Both the position numbers and the translations under genes were made by a program. From contig NZ_MTBP01000002.1 of NCBI RefSeq assembly GCF_002911665.1, positions 372,001 to 436,000 of the forward strand: 64,000 nucleotides of DNA. Reading direction: 5' to 3'. Positions 42,993 through 49,767 of the stretch are shown piece after piece (the first letter of the stretch is position 1; each line of letters begins with the position of its first letter). The stretch is from Actinomadura rubteroloni (lineage in GTDB: Bacteria; Actinomycetota; Actinomycetes; Streptosporangiales; Streptosporangiaceae). Under the pieces are notes generated by a model. The model was not told where the DNA came from. It saw only the letters and a list, made by a program, of their open reading frames with translations, and ran no database searches.

Positions 42993-43331
42993 ATGGACAA
43001 CCTGTCGGCCGCAGTCTGGCGCAAGAGCAAGCGCAGCACGGGTCAGGGAGGGAACTGCGTCGAGCTGACCTCAGCTGTCGTCTGGCGCAAGAGCGCCCGC
43101 AGCTCAGCGCAGGGCGGCGACTGCGTAGAACTGGCGTCAACCGTCGCGTGGCGCAAGAGCACCCGCAGCACGGGCCAGGGCGGCGACTGCGTGGAGCTGG
43201 CGCAGGCAGCCCACGTGATGGGCATCCGCGACAGCAAGGCCCCCGAAGCCGGCCACCTGGACCTGCCGATCGAGTCGGCGACGGCGTTCCTGGACCACAT
43301 CAAGTCCGGCGCCCTCGACGCCGACTGGTAA
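42993..43331 (+). CDS. DUF397 protein, second copy, with triplicated N-terminal half
   Basis: 112 aa instead of the usual about 70. The half-domain W-R-K-S-x-R-S-(T/S)-(G/A)-Q-G-G-(N/D)-C-V-E-L occurs three times (Trp9, 31 and 53; Cys22, 44 and 66), a regular 22-residue period. A single normal second half follows (VMGIRDSKAPEAGHLDLPIE, then AFLDHIKSGALDADW). The third repeat plus tail is nearly identical to the upstream DUF397 gene. All three copies keep the conserved Trp, Lys, Arg, Gly and Cys, so the frame seems selected. ATG at 42993 follows CACCGGAGGA. Same strand as the Scr1 gene but behind a terminator. Confidence 0.9.
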   Translation: MDNLSAAVWRKSKRSTGQGGNCVELTSAVVWRKSARSSAQGGDCVELASTVAWRKSTRSTGQGGDCVELAQAAHVMGIRDSKAPEAGHLDLPIESATAFLDHIKSGALDADW

Positions 43332-43350
43332 TCCCCCCGCACGACTCCCC

Positions 43351-43379
43351 GAGGCCCCTCCCACCAGGGACGGGGCCTC
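43351..43379 (+). terminator. Terminator hairpin after the second DUF397 gene
   Basis: GAGGCCCC (43351-43358) pairs with GGGGCCTC (43372-43379), extended by TCCC/GGGA. It is the duplicated copy of the 42890 hairpin, 19 bp after the stop. Confidence 0.82.
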
Positions 43380-43496
43380 ATCCCGTCTAACGACCACTCC
43401 CAGCGGGTACAGCCGCAGCCGACGAATTCATTTCACCGTTGTGAGTAGATCAGCCGCGATGGTGGCCATCGTGTCGGCGATTGGCCCGGGCTCCCG

Positions 43497-44069
43497 TCAG
43501 CCGGCGCCGACGGTGAGGAGCATGTAGCGCAGCCGCCCGTGGCGTTCGGCGGCATGGCCTTCGACGCGCTCCGCTCCGATGCGCGCCGCGAGCGCAGTTC
43601 CAGCCTGGTTGGCCTTGTCGATCTCGACGACCGCGTCGATGATCCCCTGCGCGCGAATCATCGGCAGCGCGGCGGCGAGCATCGCCGCCCCGACGCCCTG
43701 ACGGCGGCGGGACGGACGGACCGACACCCAGATCTGGCTGCCCTCCTGGCCGAACGCGTGGGTCATGGCGTGATGCCGTATGGAGACTCGGCCGAGGTAT
43801 TCGCGGGTGTCGGGCCGTCCAGCCGTCACGTACCACCACACCGACGGACGTAGCGGCTCGGTCCCCGGCCGCATCATGGTGCCCTCGTTCAACGCGCGGC
43901 AGTAGCCCTGCAACCAGTCGGCATTACTGGTGCGCAAATCCTCCATTCCCAGGCCGTCGGCGTCCGGACGACCATCGACAGCCGCGTGTTCGGCCATTGC
44001 CTCCAGCCATGTGCTGCGCAGAGAAGCGTTAGGGAAGTGGAGCAGCGGCATTACCACCGGTCTCGTCAT
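43497..44069 (-). CDS. GNAT-family N-acetyltransferase
   Basis: 190 aa from the ATG at 44069, preceded by GAAAGGATC. The acetyl-CoA loop is RRRQGVGAAMLAAALPMIRA (Q-x-x-G-x-G/A type), and the C-terminal strand is NQAGTALAARIGAERVEGH. The first 70 residues (MPLLHFPNASLRSTWLEAMA, then GYCRALNEGTMMRPG) are a family-specific N-terminal part. The substrate is unknown. Its ATG overlaps the stop of a degraded ATP-grasp maturase remnant (ATGA), so it was probably the downstream, coupled partner of that enzyme. Convergent with the DUF397 genes. Confidence 0.85.
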   Translation of the reverse strand: MTRPVVMPLLHFPNASLRSTWLEAMAEHAAVDGRPDADGLGMEDLRTSNADWLQGYCRALNEGTMMRPGTEPLRPSVWWYVTAGRPDTREYLGRVSIRHHAMTHAFGQEGSQIWVSVRPSRRRQGVGAAMLAAALPMIRAQGIIDAVVEIDKANQAGTALAARIGAERVEGHAAERHGRLRYMLLTVGAG

Positions 44070-44310
44070 GTTCCCGATCCTTTCACCGACTCCGGCTCGC
44101 GGACCTCGCGACCACTCAACCGATCTACGATTGCCGCAGTGGCCGGCTGCCGCGCCTCGATCTCGATCCACCCGTACATCCCCGTCAGTTACATTCCAGG
44201 AAGATCCACCCATTCGAGGTGTCCAGCACGAAATTGAAAGCGCCGTACTCCAGCCCACACACCGCCACATAGCGGCCTATCCGGGCACGCACGTCACCCG
44301 GAACGCGGAC
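44066..44310 (-). pseudogene. C-terminal remnant of an ATP-grasp ribosomal peptide maturase (TgmB/MvdD type)
   Basis: Minus-strand codons read GDVRARIGRYVAVCGLEYGA, then FNFVLDTSNGWIFLECN, then a TGA at 44187-44185. After a frameshift the reading continues GMYGWIEIEARQPATAAIVD, then RLSGREVREPESVKGSGT, to a TGA at 44068-44066. Together these reproduce the end of ATP-grasp peptide maturases: the metal-binding FLECN strand, the W-I-E segment and the final helix. Roughly 80 codons of a usual 300 or more survive. Upstream codons (to about 44400) lack clear similarity. The stop overlaps the GNAT start by 4 bp. No precursor peptide gene was found. Family assignment is by motif memory. Confidence 0.65.
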
Positions 44311-44431
44311 GTGAACGCGACCGCATCGAGGACGGGCGGATCTGGGTCTCGCAACCGGGACCGCGAGGTGTGCGATGTGCTCGCCGTCGAACTCTCCGTC
44401 CGAAGCCTGACCGGCCAGACGCAGTGGACGC

Positions 44432-44437
44432 TACGGT
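44432..44437 (+). promoter_or_regulatory. -10 box of the second GNAT gene (leaderless)
   Basis: TACGGT (44432-44437) fits the actinobacterial TANNNT -10 and would start transcription at about 44444-44445, on the ATG. A CTGACC at 44407-44412 is a possible -35 with 19-bp spacing. Confidence 0.4.
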
Positions 44438-44444
44438 GACGAGC

Positions 44445-44978
44445 ATGCCTTCCGGCTACCTGATGCGCCCGGCGCGGCCCGACGATGAGGACCCGGTCGC
44501 CGCGATGATCCACGCTCGCGCCGCGTGGATGGACGCGCGCGGGCTGGACGGCTGGCGCGACTGGGCCGACGCCGCCGAACGCCTCGCCGCGCAAGTCGGC
44601 GACCCGAGCGTTCCCGTGTGGGCGCTGATCCGGACGGCCGACGACCGGGTCGCCGGGATCACCAGCGTGTACACCGACACGCCGTCGTGGGGGTGGACGG
44701 ACGCCGAGCGTGCCGAAAGCGCCGTCTTCCTCGCCACCACCGTCACCGACCCCGCACTGCGCGGCGACCGCCCCGGTCACCGCATCGCCGCCTGGGCACT
44801 CGACCACGCCGCCCGCAACGGCCAGACGTGGGTCCGGCGCGGATGCTTTGGAACCGGCCTTTTGCGCTACTACCGCGACGTCCAAGGATGGACGCTCATC
44901 CGCACCGTCCAACGTCACGGCAAGCCGACGCACCTGCTCGCCCGCCGCACCGAGCAGCGCGTGGACGCCGACTCCTGA
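44445..44978 (+). CDS. GNAT-family N-acetyltransferase
   Basis: 177 aa from the ATG at 44445 (a GTG 9 bp upstream is possible). Starts MPSGYLMRPARPDDEDPVAA, the common GNAT beta1/alpha1; GVALIRTADDRVAGI-type strands follow, and the acetyl-CoA region is TDPALRGDRPGHRIAAWALD with a somewhat divergent R-G-D-x-P-G loop, then GCFGTGLLRYYRDVQGW. The substrate is unknown. It lies 28 bp upstream of the Nudix gene on the same strand and is probably cotranscribed. Its promoter region overlaps the degraded maturase remnant on the other strand. Confidence 0.8.
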   Translation: MPSGYLMRPARPDDEDPVAAMIHARAAWMDARGLDGWRDWADAAERLAAQVGDPSVPVWALIRTADDRVAGITSVYTDTPSWGWTDAERAESAVFLATTVTDPALRGDRPGHRIAAWALDHAARNGQTWVRRGCFGTGLLRYYRDVQGWTLIRTVQRHGKPTHLLARRTEQRVDADS

Positions 44979-45006
44979 GCTGTTCCGCCCGAAAGGACAG
45001 GTTCCG

Positions 45007-45438
45007 ATGCCCGACCGCGTGCGCGCCGTGCTACTCACCCCGACCGGCACGCTACTGCTGATGAAACGCATCAAGCCCGGCAAGGCCGCGTACCGGGTGG
45101 TCATCGGCGGCGGCATCGAGCCCGGCGACGCCTCTCCCGAAGACGCGCTCCACCGCGAGATCCGCGAGGAGACCGGCGGTGAAGCGGCGGTGATCCGCCA
45201 CCTGCACACGATCGAACGCGACGGCGAACGGCAGGACTTCTTTCTCGCCTCGATCGACGCCTGGTCCCCCGCCGAGCGCACCGGGCCGGAGTTCGACCGC
45301 GCGGACGGCGGTCAATATCTGCTGGAGGAGATCCCGGCGACCGTCCAAGCCCTGGACGCAGTCGAACTACTCCCCGAAGAGTTCGCGCGTGTCCTCCGCG
45401 CGGCCGTCGAGCGCGGCGAACTGACCCGGACACGGTAG
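45007..45438 (+). CDS. Nudix hydrolase
   Basis: 143 aa. The Nudix box is GGIEPGDASPEDALHREIRE followed by ETGGEA, matching G-x5-E-x7-R-E-U-x-E-E-x-G-U completely. Cleaves a nucleoside diphosphate linked to another moiety, for example an oxidised nucleotide or nucleotide sugar; the substrate is not predictable. ATG at 45007 follows GAAAGGACAG. Second gene after the GNAT, 28 bp downstream. Confidence 0.9.
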   Translation: MPDRVRAVLLTPTGTLLLMKRIKPGKAAYRVVIGGGIEPGDASPEDALHREIREETGGEAAVIRHLHTIERDGERQDFFLASIDAWSPAERTGPEFDRADGGQYLLEEIPATVQALDAVELLPEEFARVLRAAVERGELTRTR

Positions 45439-45544
45439 ACCCCGCCACGCGTTGCACCGGCTGGCCAGCGCCGAACGCGAAGAGCGTCAGCTCAGGTGCG
45501 CGAAACGCTCGGCTGTCGGCCCTGCTTTTCGTGCGACGGGCGGG

Positions 45545-46960
45545 TCAGGAGCGGGTGAGGAGGGAGAGGAACATCGCGTCGGTGCCGTGGCGGTGGGGCC
45601 AGAATTGCGCGTCTTCGCCGACGGCTATGCCGGTGAGGGACGGTGCCAGGTCGGTGAGGACGGCCGGGGCGTTCAGGCGCTTGGTGTCCTTGCGCTCGCG
45701 GAGGATGTCGTCGATCACCACGCGGGTTTCGGCGAGGTGCGGGGAGCAGGTCACGTAGGCGACTACTCCGCCGGGGCGGACGGCGTCCAGGGCTGAACGG
45801 AGCAGGGCGCGTTGGGTGGTGCCCAGTTCGGCCACCGCGCTCGGGCCACGGCGCCAGCGGGCCTCGGGGCGGCGGCGGAGAGCGCCCAGGCCGGTGCAGG
45901 GGGCGTCCAGGAGGATGCGGTCGAAGGACGCGGGGCGCCAGGCCGGGGCGGTGCCGTCGGCGGCGATGACGGCTGTGCGGGCGTCTACCGTGCGGCGGAC
46001 CAGAGTGGCGCGGTGGGGTTGCAGGTCGGCGGCCAGCAGGTGTGCGTCGCGGGACGCTGCTAGTGCGGCCAACAGTCCGGCCTTGCCGCCGGGGCCGGCG
46101 CAAATGTCGAGCCAGCGCGCGTCCGGGCCGTCCAGGGGGACGGCGGCCAGGGCGGCGGCCACCAGTTGGCTCGCCTCGTCCTGGACGGCCGCGCGGCCTT
46201 CGCGGACGGCGGGCAGGGAGGCCGGGTCGCCTTCGGGGAGGACGGCGCCGTAGGGCGAGTAGGGGGCGGGTGCGGCGCCGGCCGACGTCAGCTCGGCGAG
46301 GGTCGCGCGGCCCGGACGGGCCACCAGCGTCACCAGCGGACGGGCGTTGTCGGCGGCGAGCAGGTCGGCGATCTCGCCGGAGTCCGGGCCGAGCGCGTCG
46401 CGCAGCGCCGACACGATCCACTTCGGGTGGCTGTGCGCGATGGACAGCCGGGTCGTCAGGTCGGTGTCGGCGGGGGCGATGATCTCCAGCCACGCGTCCA
46501 GCGGACGGGCCGCGACCTTGCGCAGGACGGCGTTCGCGAACTTGGAGCCGCCCGGACCGGTCACCGAGCGGGCCAGGTCCACGGTGGTGCCGACGGCGGC
46601 GTGCGGCGGGATCCGCGTCGCGAGGATCTGGTGCGCGCCGAGCCGCAGGACGTCCAGCAGCGGCGCGTCGATGCGGCGCAGCTCGCGGTCGCTGCACAGG
46701 GCGAGGACGGCGTCGTAGGTGCCGCGTCCGCGCAGCGTCCCGTAGGTCAGCTCGGTGGCGAGCGCGGCGTCGCGGCCGGTGAGGTTCCGGTCGCGCAGCC
46801 GCGCGGGCAGCAGCAGGTTCGCGTACGCGTCGCGGGTCTCTACGGCGCGGATCACGTCGAACGCGGTGCGCCGGACGAGGTCCTCGGGGCGTCCGGTGCG
46901 GCGCGGGCCGCCCGGACGGCGGCTGTCCCGGGCCCGGTGGGCGCGGTGGTCACGGGCCAT
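45545..46960 (-). CDS. rsmB: 16S rRNA (cytosine-5)-methyltransferase RsmB family
   Basis: 471 aa. The N-terminal about 160 residues are a NusB-like RNA-binding domain (RTAFDVIRAVETRDAYANLL; ELTYGTLRGRGTYDAVL). The methyltransferase domain has WLDICAGPGGKAGLLAALA (SAM loop), LLDAPCTGLGALRRRPEARW with one catalytic Cys, and VAYVTCSPHLAETR with the second. Methylates C967-equivalent cytosine of 16S rRNA. ATG at 46960 overlaps the fmt stop by 1 bp (TGATG). Last gene of the def-fmt-rsmB run. Confidence 0.95.
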   Translation of the reverse strand: MARDHRAHRARDSRRPGGPRRTGRPEDLVRRTAFDVIRAVETRDAYANLLLPARLRDRNLTGRDAALATELTYGTLRGRGTYDAVLALCSDRELRRIDAPLLDVLRLGAHQILATRIPPHAAVGTTVDLARSVTGPGGSKFANAVLRKVAARPLDAWLEIIAPADTDLTTRLSIAHSHPKWIVSALRDALGPDSGEIADLLAADNARPLVTLVARPGRATLAELTSAGAAPAPYSPYGAVLPEGDPASLPAVREGRAAVQDEASQLVAAALAAVPLDGPDARWLDICAGPGGKAGLLAALAASRDAHLLAADLQPHRATLVRRTVDARTAVIAADGTAPAWRPASFDRILLDAPCTGLGALRRRPEARWRRGPSAVAELGTTQRALLRSALDAVRPGGVVAYVTCSPHLAETRVVIDDILRERKDTKRLNAPAVLTDLAPSLTGIAVGEDAQFWPHRHGTDAMFLSLLTRS

Positions 46961-47886
46961 CAGTGCAGGGCGTCCTTACCGGTCACGTCGATGCCGCGCG
47001 CCCAGTCCGCGGCGTTCATGAGGCGCTTGCCCTCGGGGCGGACCTCGCCGAGCACGACGGGGTGCGTGGCGGTGCCGACGAGGACGTCCTTCTTCCCGGC
47101 CAGCAGCTCGCCGGGCGCGAGCGCGGGGCCGTCCGGGACGAGCCGGACCGGGCCGAGCTTGAGCCGCGCGTCCCGGAACGTCGTCCAGGCGCCGGGCGCG
47201 GGCGTGCAGGCGCGCACGAGCCGGTCCACGTGCCGGGCGGGGGTGCGCCAGTCGACGCGCGCGTCGTCCGGGGTGATCTTGGGGGCGGTGGAGACGCCCT
47301 CGGCGGGCTGCGGACGCGGTTCCAGCGCCCCGGCCTCGATGCCGTCCATCGTGTCGGCGAGCAGCCGCGCGCCGGCGATCGAGAGCCGGTCCAGCAGCGC
47401 CCCGGACGTGTCGTCCGGACGGATCGGCTCGGTCAGCACGCCGAACACCGGCCCGGTGTCGAGCCCTTCCTCGATCTGGAAGGTCGCGGCGCCGGTGACG
47501 TCGTCGCCGTGCAGGATCGCGTGCTGGACGGGCGCCGCCCCGCGCCACGCCGGCAACAGCGAGAAGTGCAGGTTCACCCAGCCGTGAACGGGAATGTCCA
47601 GCGCGGATTTAGGGATCAACGCCCCGTAAGCCACGACCGGGCAGCAATCCGGTGCAAGCTCACGCAACCTGTCCAGGAACTCCGGATCGCGGACCTTGGC
47701 GGGCTTCAGCACCTCGATCCCCGCGTCCAGGGCCCGCTCGGCGACGGGCGACGCGACGAGCCGCCGCCCCCGTCCGGCGGGCGCGTCGGGACGGGTCACG
47801 ACCGCCGCGACCTCGTGCCCGGACGCCAGCAGCGCCTCCAAAGCGGGCACCGCGGTGGCGGGCGTTCCGGCGAAGACGAGACGCAC
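46960..47886 (-). CDS. fmt: Methionyl-tRNA formyltransferase
   Basis: 308 aa. Transfers formyl from 10-formyl-THF to initiator Met-tRNA. Catalytic-domain motifs: [38 protein letters not shown] with Asn/His of the HxSLLPxxxG signature, and [10 protein letters not shown] with the catalytic Asp. The C-terminal OB-like tRNA domain follows (from about 205). GTG at 47886 lies immediately next to the def stop (47887), and its stop overlaps rsmB. Confidence 0.97.
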   Translation of the reverse strand: MRLVFAGTPATAVPALEALLASGHEVAAVVTRPDAPAGRGRRLVASPVAERALDAGIEVLKPAKVRDPEFLDRLRELAPDCCPVVAYGALIPKSALDIPVHGWVNLHFSLLPAWRGAAPVQHAILHGDDVTGAATFQIEEGLDTGPVFGVLTEPIRPDDTSGALLDRLSIAGARLLADTMDGIEAGALEPRPQPAEGVSTAPKITPDDARVDWRTPARHVDRLVRACTPAPGAWTTFRDARLKLGPVRLVPDGPALAPGELLAGKKDVLVGTATHPVVLGEVRPEGKRLMNAADWARGIDVTGKDALH

Positions 47887-48432
47887 TCAGATGGCCTTCC
47901 CGAACGTGGGGTGCGGGGACTGCTTGACGACCGGCGGCCCGTCCCCGAACCACTCGGCCTCGCGGATCGCCTTCATCGCGGCCTTGCGCTGCTCGGCGTC
48001 CATCCGGTCGATGAAGATGATCCCGTCCAGGTGGTCGGTCTCGTGCTGCACGCACCGCGCGAGCAGGTGCGTGCCCTCCAGCGTGATCGGCTCGCCGTGC
48101 TGGTTGAACCCGCGCGCCACGGCCCGCACCGAACGCGGCGTCGGGAACGACAGGCCGGGCAGCGAGAGGCAGCCCTCGTCGTCGGTCTCCTGCTCGTCCG
48201 ACAGGTCCAGCGTGGGGTTCACGACGTGGCCGAGGACGTCGTCGACGTAGTAGGTGAACACCCGCAGCCCCACGCCGAGCTGCGGCGCCGCGAGGCCCGC
48301 GCCGGGCGCGTCGATCATCGTGTCCGTGAGGTCCTTGACGAGCTGCCGCAGCTCCTTGTCGAAATCCCGGACGGGATCGGCGGGAGTGCGCAGCACCGGG
48401 TCGCCGAAGATGCGGATGGGCTTGACGGCCAA
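47887..48432 (-). CDS. def: Peptide deformylase
   Basis: 181 aa. Removes the formyl group from nascent peptides. The three family motifs are intact: GAGLAAPQLG, EGCLSLPG (metal-ligand Cys) and HETDHLDG (two His ligands and catalytic Glu). The start is a rare TTG at 48432 (reads MAVKPIRIFGDP) with ACGGAG upstream; no ATG or GTG would preserve the conserved N-terminus. The operon order def-fmt-rsmB links N-terminal formylation, deformylation and rRNA modification. Confidence 0.96.
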   Translation of the reverse strand: MAVKPIRIFGDPVLRTPADPVRDFDKELRQLVKDLTDTMIDAPGAGLAAPQLGVGLRVFTYYVDDVLGHVVNPTLDLSDEQETDDEGCLSLPGLSFPTPRSVRAVARGFNQHGEPITLEGTHLLARCVQHETDHLDGIIFIDRMDAEQRKAAMKAIREAEWFGDGPPVVKQSPHPTFGKAI

Positions 48433-48502
48433 CGCGGACTCCGTTTCACGTGCGGGCGTTCAAGGGTCCAGTCTACGGAGCCCGTGACCTTGGTCGTGCC
48501 GG

Positions 48503-49732
48503 TCACAGCGCGGGCGACGCCTCGCCGTCGAGCGGCGCGGTGTACCCGTCGGCGAGCAGCATCTCGCGGACGCCCCAGAGGCCGAGCGGCGTGAGCGTCC
48601 AGCCGTCCCCGGCGCGGACGGCGACGCCCCACGCGGCGAGGTCGGCGAGCTCCAGCGTCAGCGCCTCGGTGACGACGGCGCCGTCGGTGATCGCGTAGGT
48701 CTCGGCGACGTGCTCGGCGAGCGCGGCGGCGATGGCGGTGTGCGGCACCGGCCCGCCCTGCTCGTACAGGTAGAGCAGGACGCCGGGCAGCTCGGCGCGC
48801 ACGAGCCCCGCCGCGTCCTGCCCGGCGGGAGCGTCGGCGGCGGCGACGGCGTGCTCGAACAGGCCCAGCCAGGCCGTCAGGACGTCATCCCCGGCGAGCG
48901 CGGCCTGCGCGGGGCCGGGGGCGCCGACGCCGCCGGACGTGTCCAGGATGTCCGCGCGCACCGCCGCCCACCACAGCCGGTGCAGTTCCGGCAGATCGGA
49001 CAGGGCGGCGACGGTCGCGGCGCGGCGCGGGATCGCGAGCCCGATCTCGTCCACGGCGGCCTGCGCCTCGCGGGCGGACGGCTCGGCCCCGGCGGTCAGC
49101 CGCCGGTTCACCGCCCACGCCGCGAGCGCGAGCGTCTGCCGGGTCAGCCCGGACTCGGCGGCGGCGACGGCCAGCTCGTCGCGGGACGGCAGCCGCACCG
49201 GCGGGACGACCAGGTCGTCGCCGTGCTCGCGCAGGTGGGCGTCCACGCGGGCGTAGCGCTCGCGCTCGGGCAGCGCCTCGAACGCGGCGACCCAGCCGTC
49301 GGCGGCGGCCTGGTCGGCGGGGTCGACGCCGTCCGCGCGCATCAGCGCCGTCATGATCTCGGCGGCGGCGCGGCGCTCGTCGGTCTCGGCGTCGGCGACG
49401 GCCCGCGCGAACCGCGGGGCGATCTCGGCCAGCGCCGCCGTCAGCGCGGCCCCGTCGGCGTGCCCGCGTGCGCCGAGGTAGGCGACCAGGTGGCCGACGG
49501 CGGTGAGGATCGCGGGGACCTCGGCGGCCTCGGCGACGACCGCGGCCGGGAACGCCTCCAGCAGCAGGCGGCGCAGCGCGGCCGGGTCGAGCGCGTCCGG
49601 GCCGGTCAGGCCGATCTCCTCGCGGGCGAGGTCCAGCAGGAGCCGGACGCCCTGGACGTCCACCGGCTCGTCGTGCTCGTCGGTCCACCGGCGCAGATCG
49701 TCGGCGGTGCGCTCCACCCAGTCGTCGGCCAC
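48503..49732 (-). CDS. Unrecognised 409-residue actinobacterial protein
   Basis: 409 aa, soluble, without signal peptide. Almost all helical by composition, Ala/Asp/Glu rich. The N-terminal about 180 residues form helical repeats (VQGVRLLLDLAREEIGLTGP; LLLEAFPAAVVAEAAEVPAI). The C-terminal about 90 residues look like a winged-helix domain (GGPVPHTAIAAALAEHVAET; LTLELADLAAWGVAV; GWTLTPLGLWGVREML). Homologous proteins sit near priA/fmt in other actinomycetes as far as I recall, with no assigned function. GTG at 49732, 35 bp after the priA stop, so probably cotranscribed with it. Confidence 0.75.
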   Translation of the reverse strand: MADDWVERTADDLRRWTDEHDEPVDVQGVRLLLDLAREEIGLTGPDALDPAALRRLLLEAFPAAVVAEAAEVPAILTAVGHLVAYLGARGHADGAALTAALAEIAPRFARAVADAETDERRAAAEIMTALMRADGVDPADQAAADGWVAAFEALPERERYARVDAHLREHGDDLVVPPVRLPSRDELAVAAAESGLTRQTLALAAWAVNRRLTAGAEPSAREAQAAVDEIGLAIPRRAATVAALSDLPELHRLWWAAVRADILDTSGGVGAPGPAQAALAGDDVLTAWLGLFEHAVAAADAPAGQDAAGLVRAELPGVLLYLYEQGGPVPHTAIAAALAEHVAETYAITDGAVVTEALTLELADLAAWGVAVRAGDGWTLTPLGLWGVREMLLADGYTAPLDGEASPAL

Positions 49733-49767
49733 CCGAGCACCCTAGAGCACGGGCGGGCGCGGGGCCG

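Larger units (their letters stand above)
42692..43420 (+). repeat. Tandem duplication of a DUF397 gene with its terminator (offset 459 bp)
   Basis: Sequence from about 42692-42960 recurs at about 43151-43420 with few changes, at a constant offset of 459 bp across both coding ends, both terminators and the following CAGCGGGTACAGC tract. Within the second gene a 66-bp unit is also repeated in tandem (Trp codons at 43017, 43083 and 43149). Confidence 0.85.

Noticed and set aside
43005..43205. Possible CRISPR-like repeats
   Set aside because: The 66-bp repeats are in-frame coding repeats of a DUF397 protein without spacers of independent sequence.
44277..45281. 334-codon minus-strand frame opposite the second GNAT and Nudix genes
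   Set aside because: Antisense shadow; the plus-strand genes have proper motifs and start signals.
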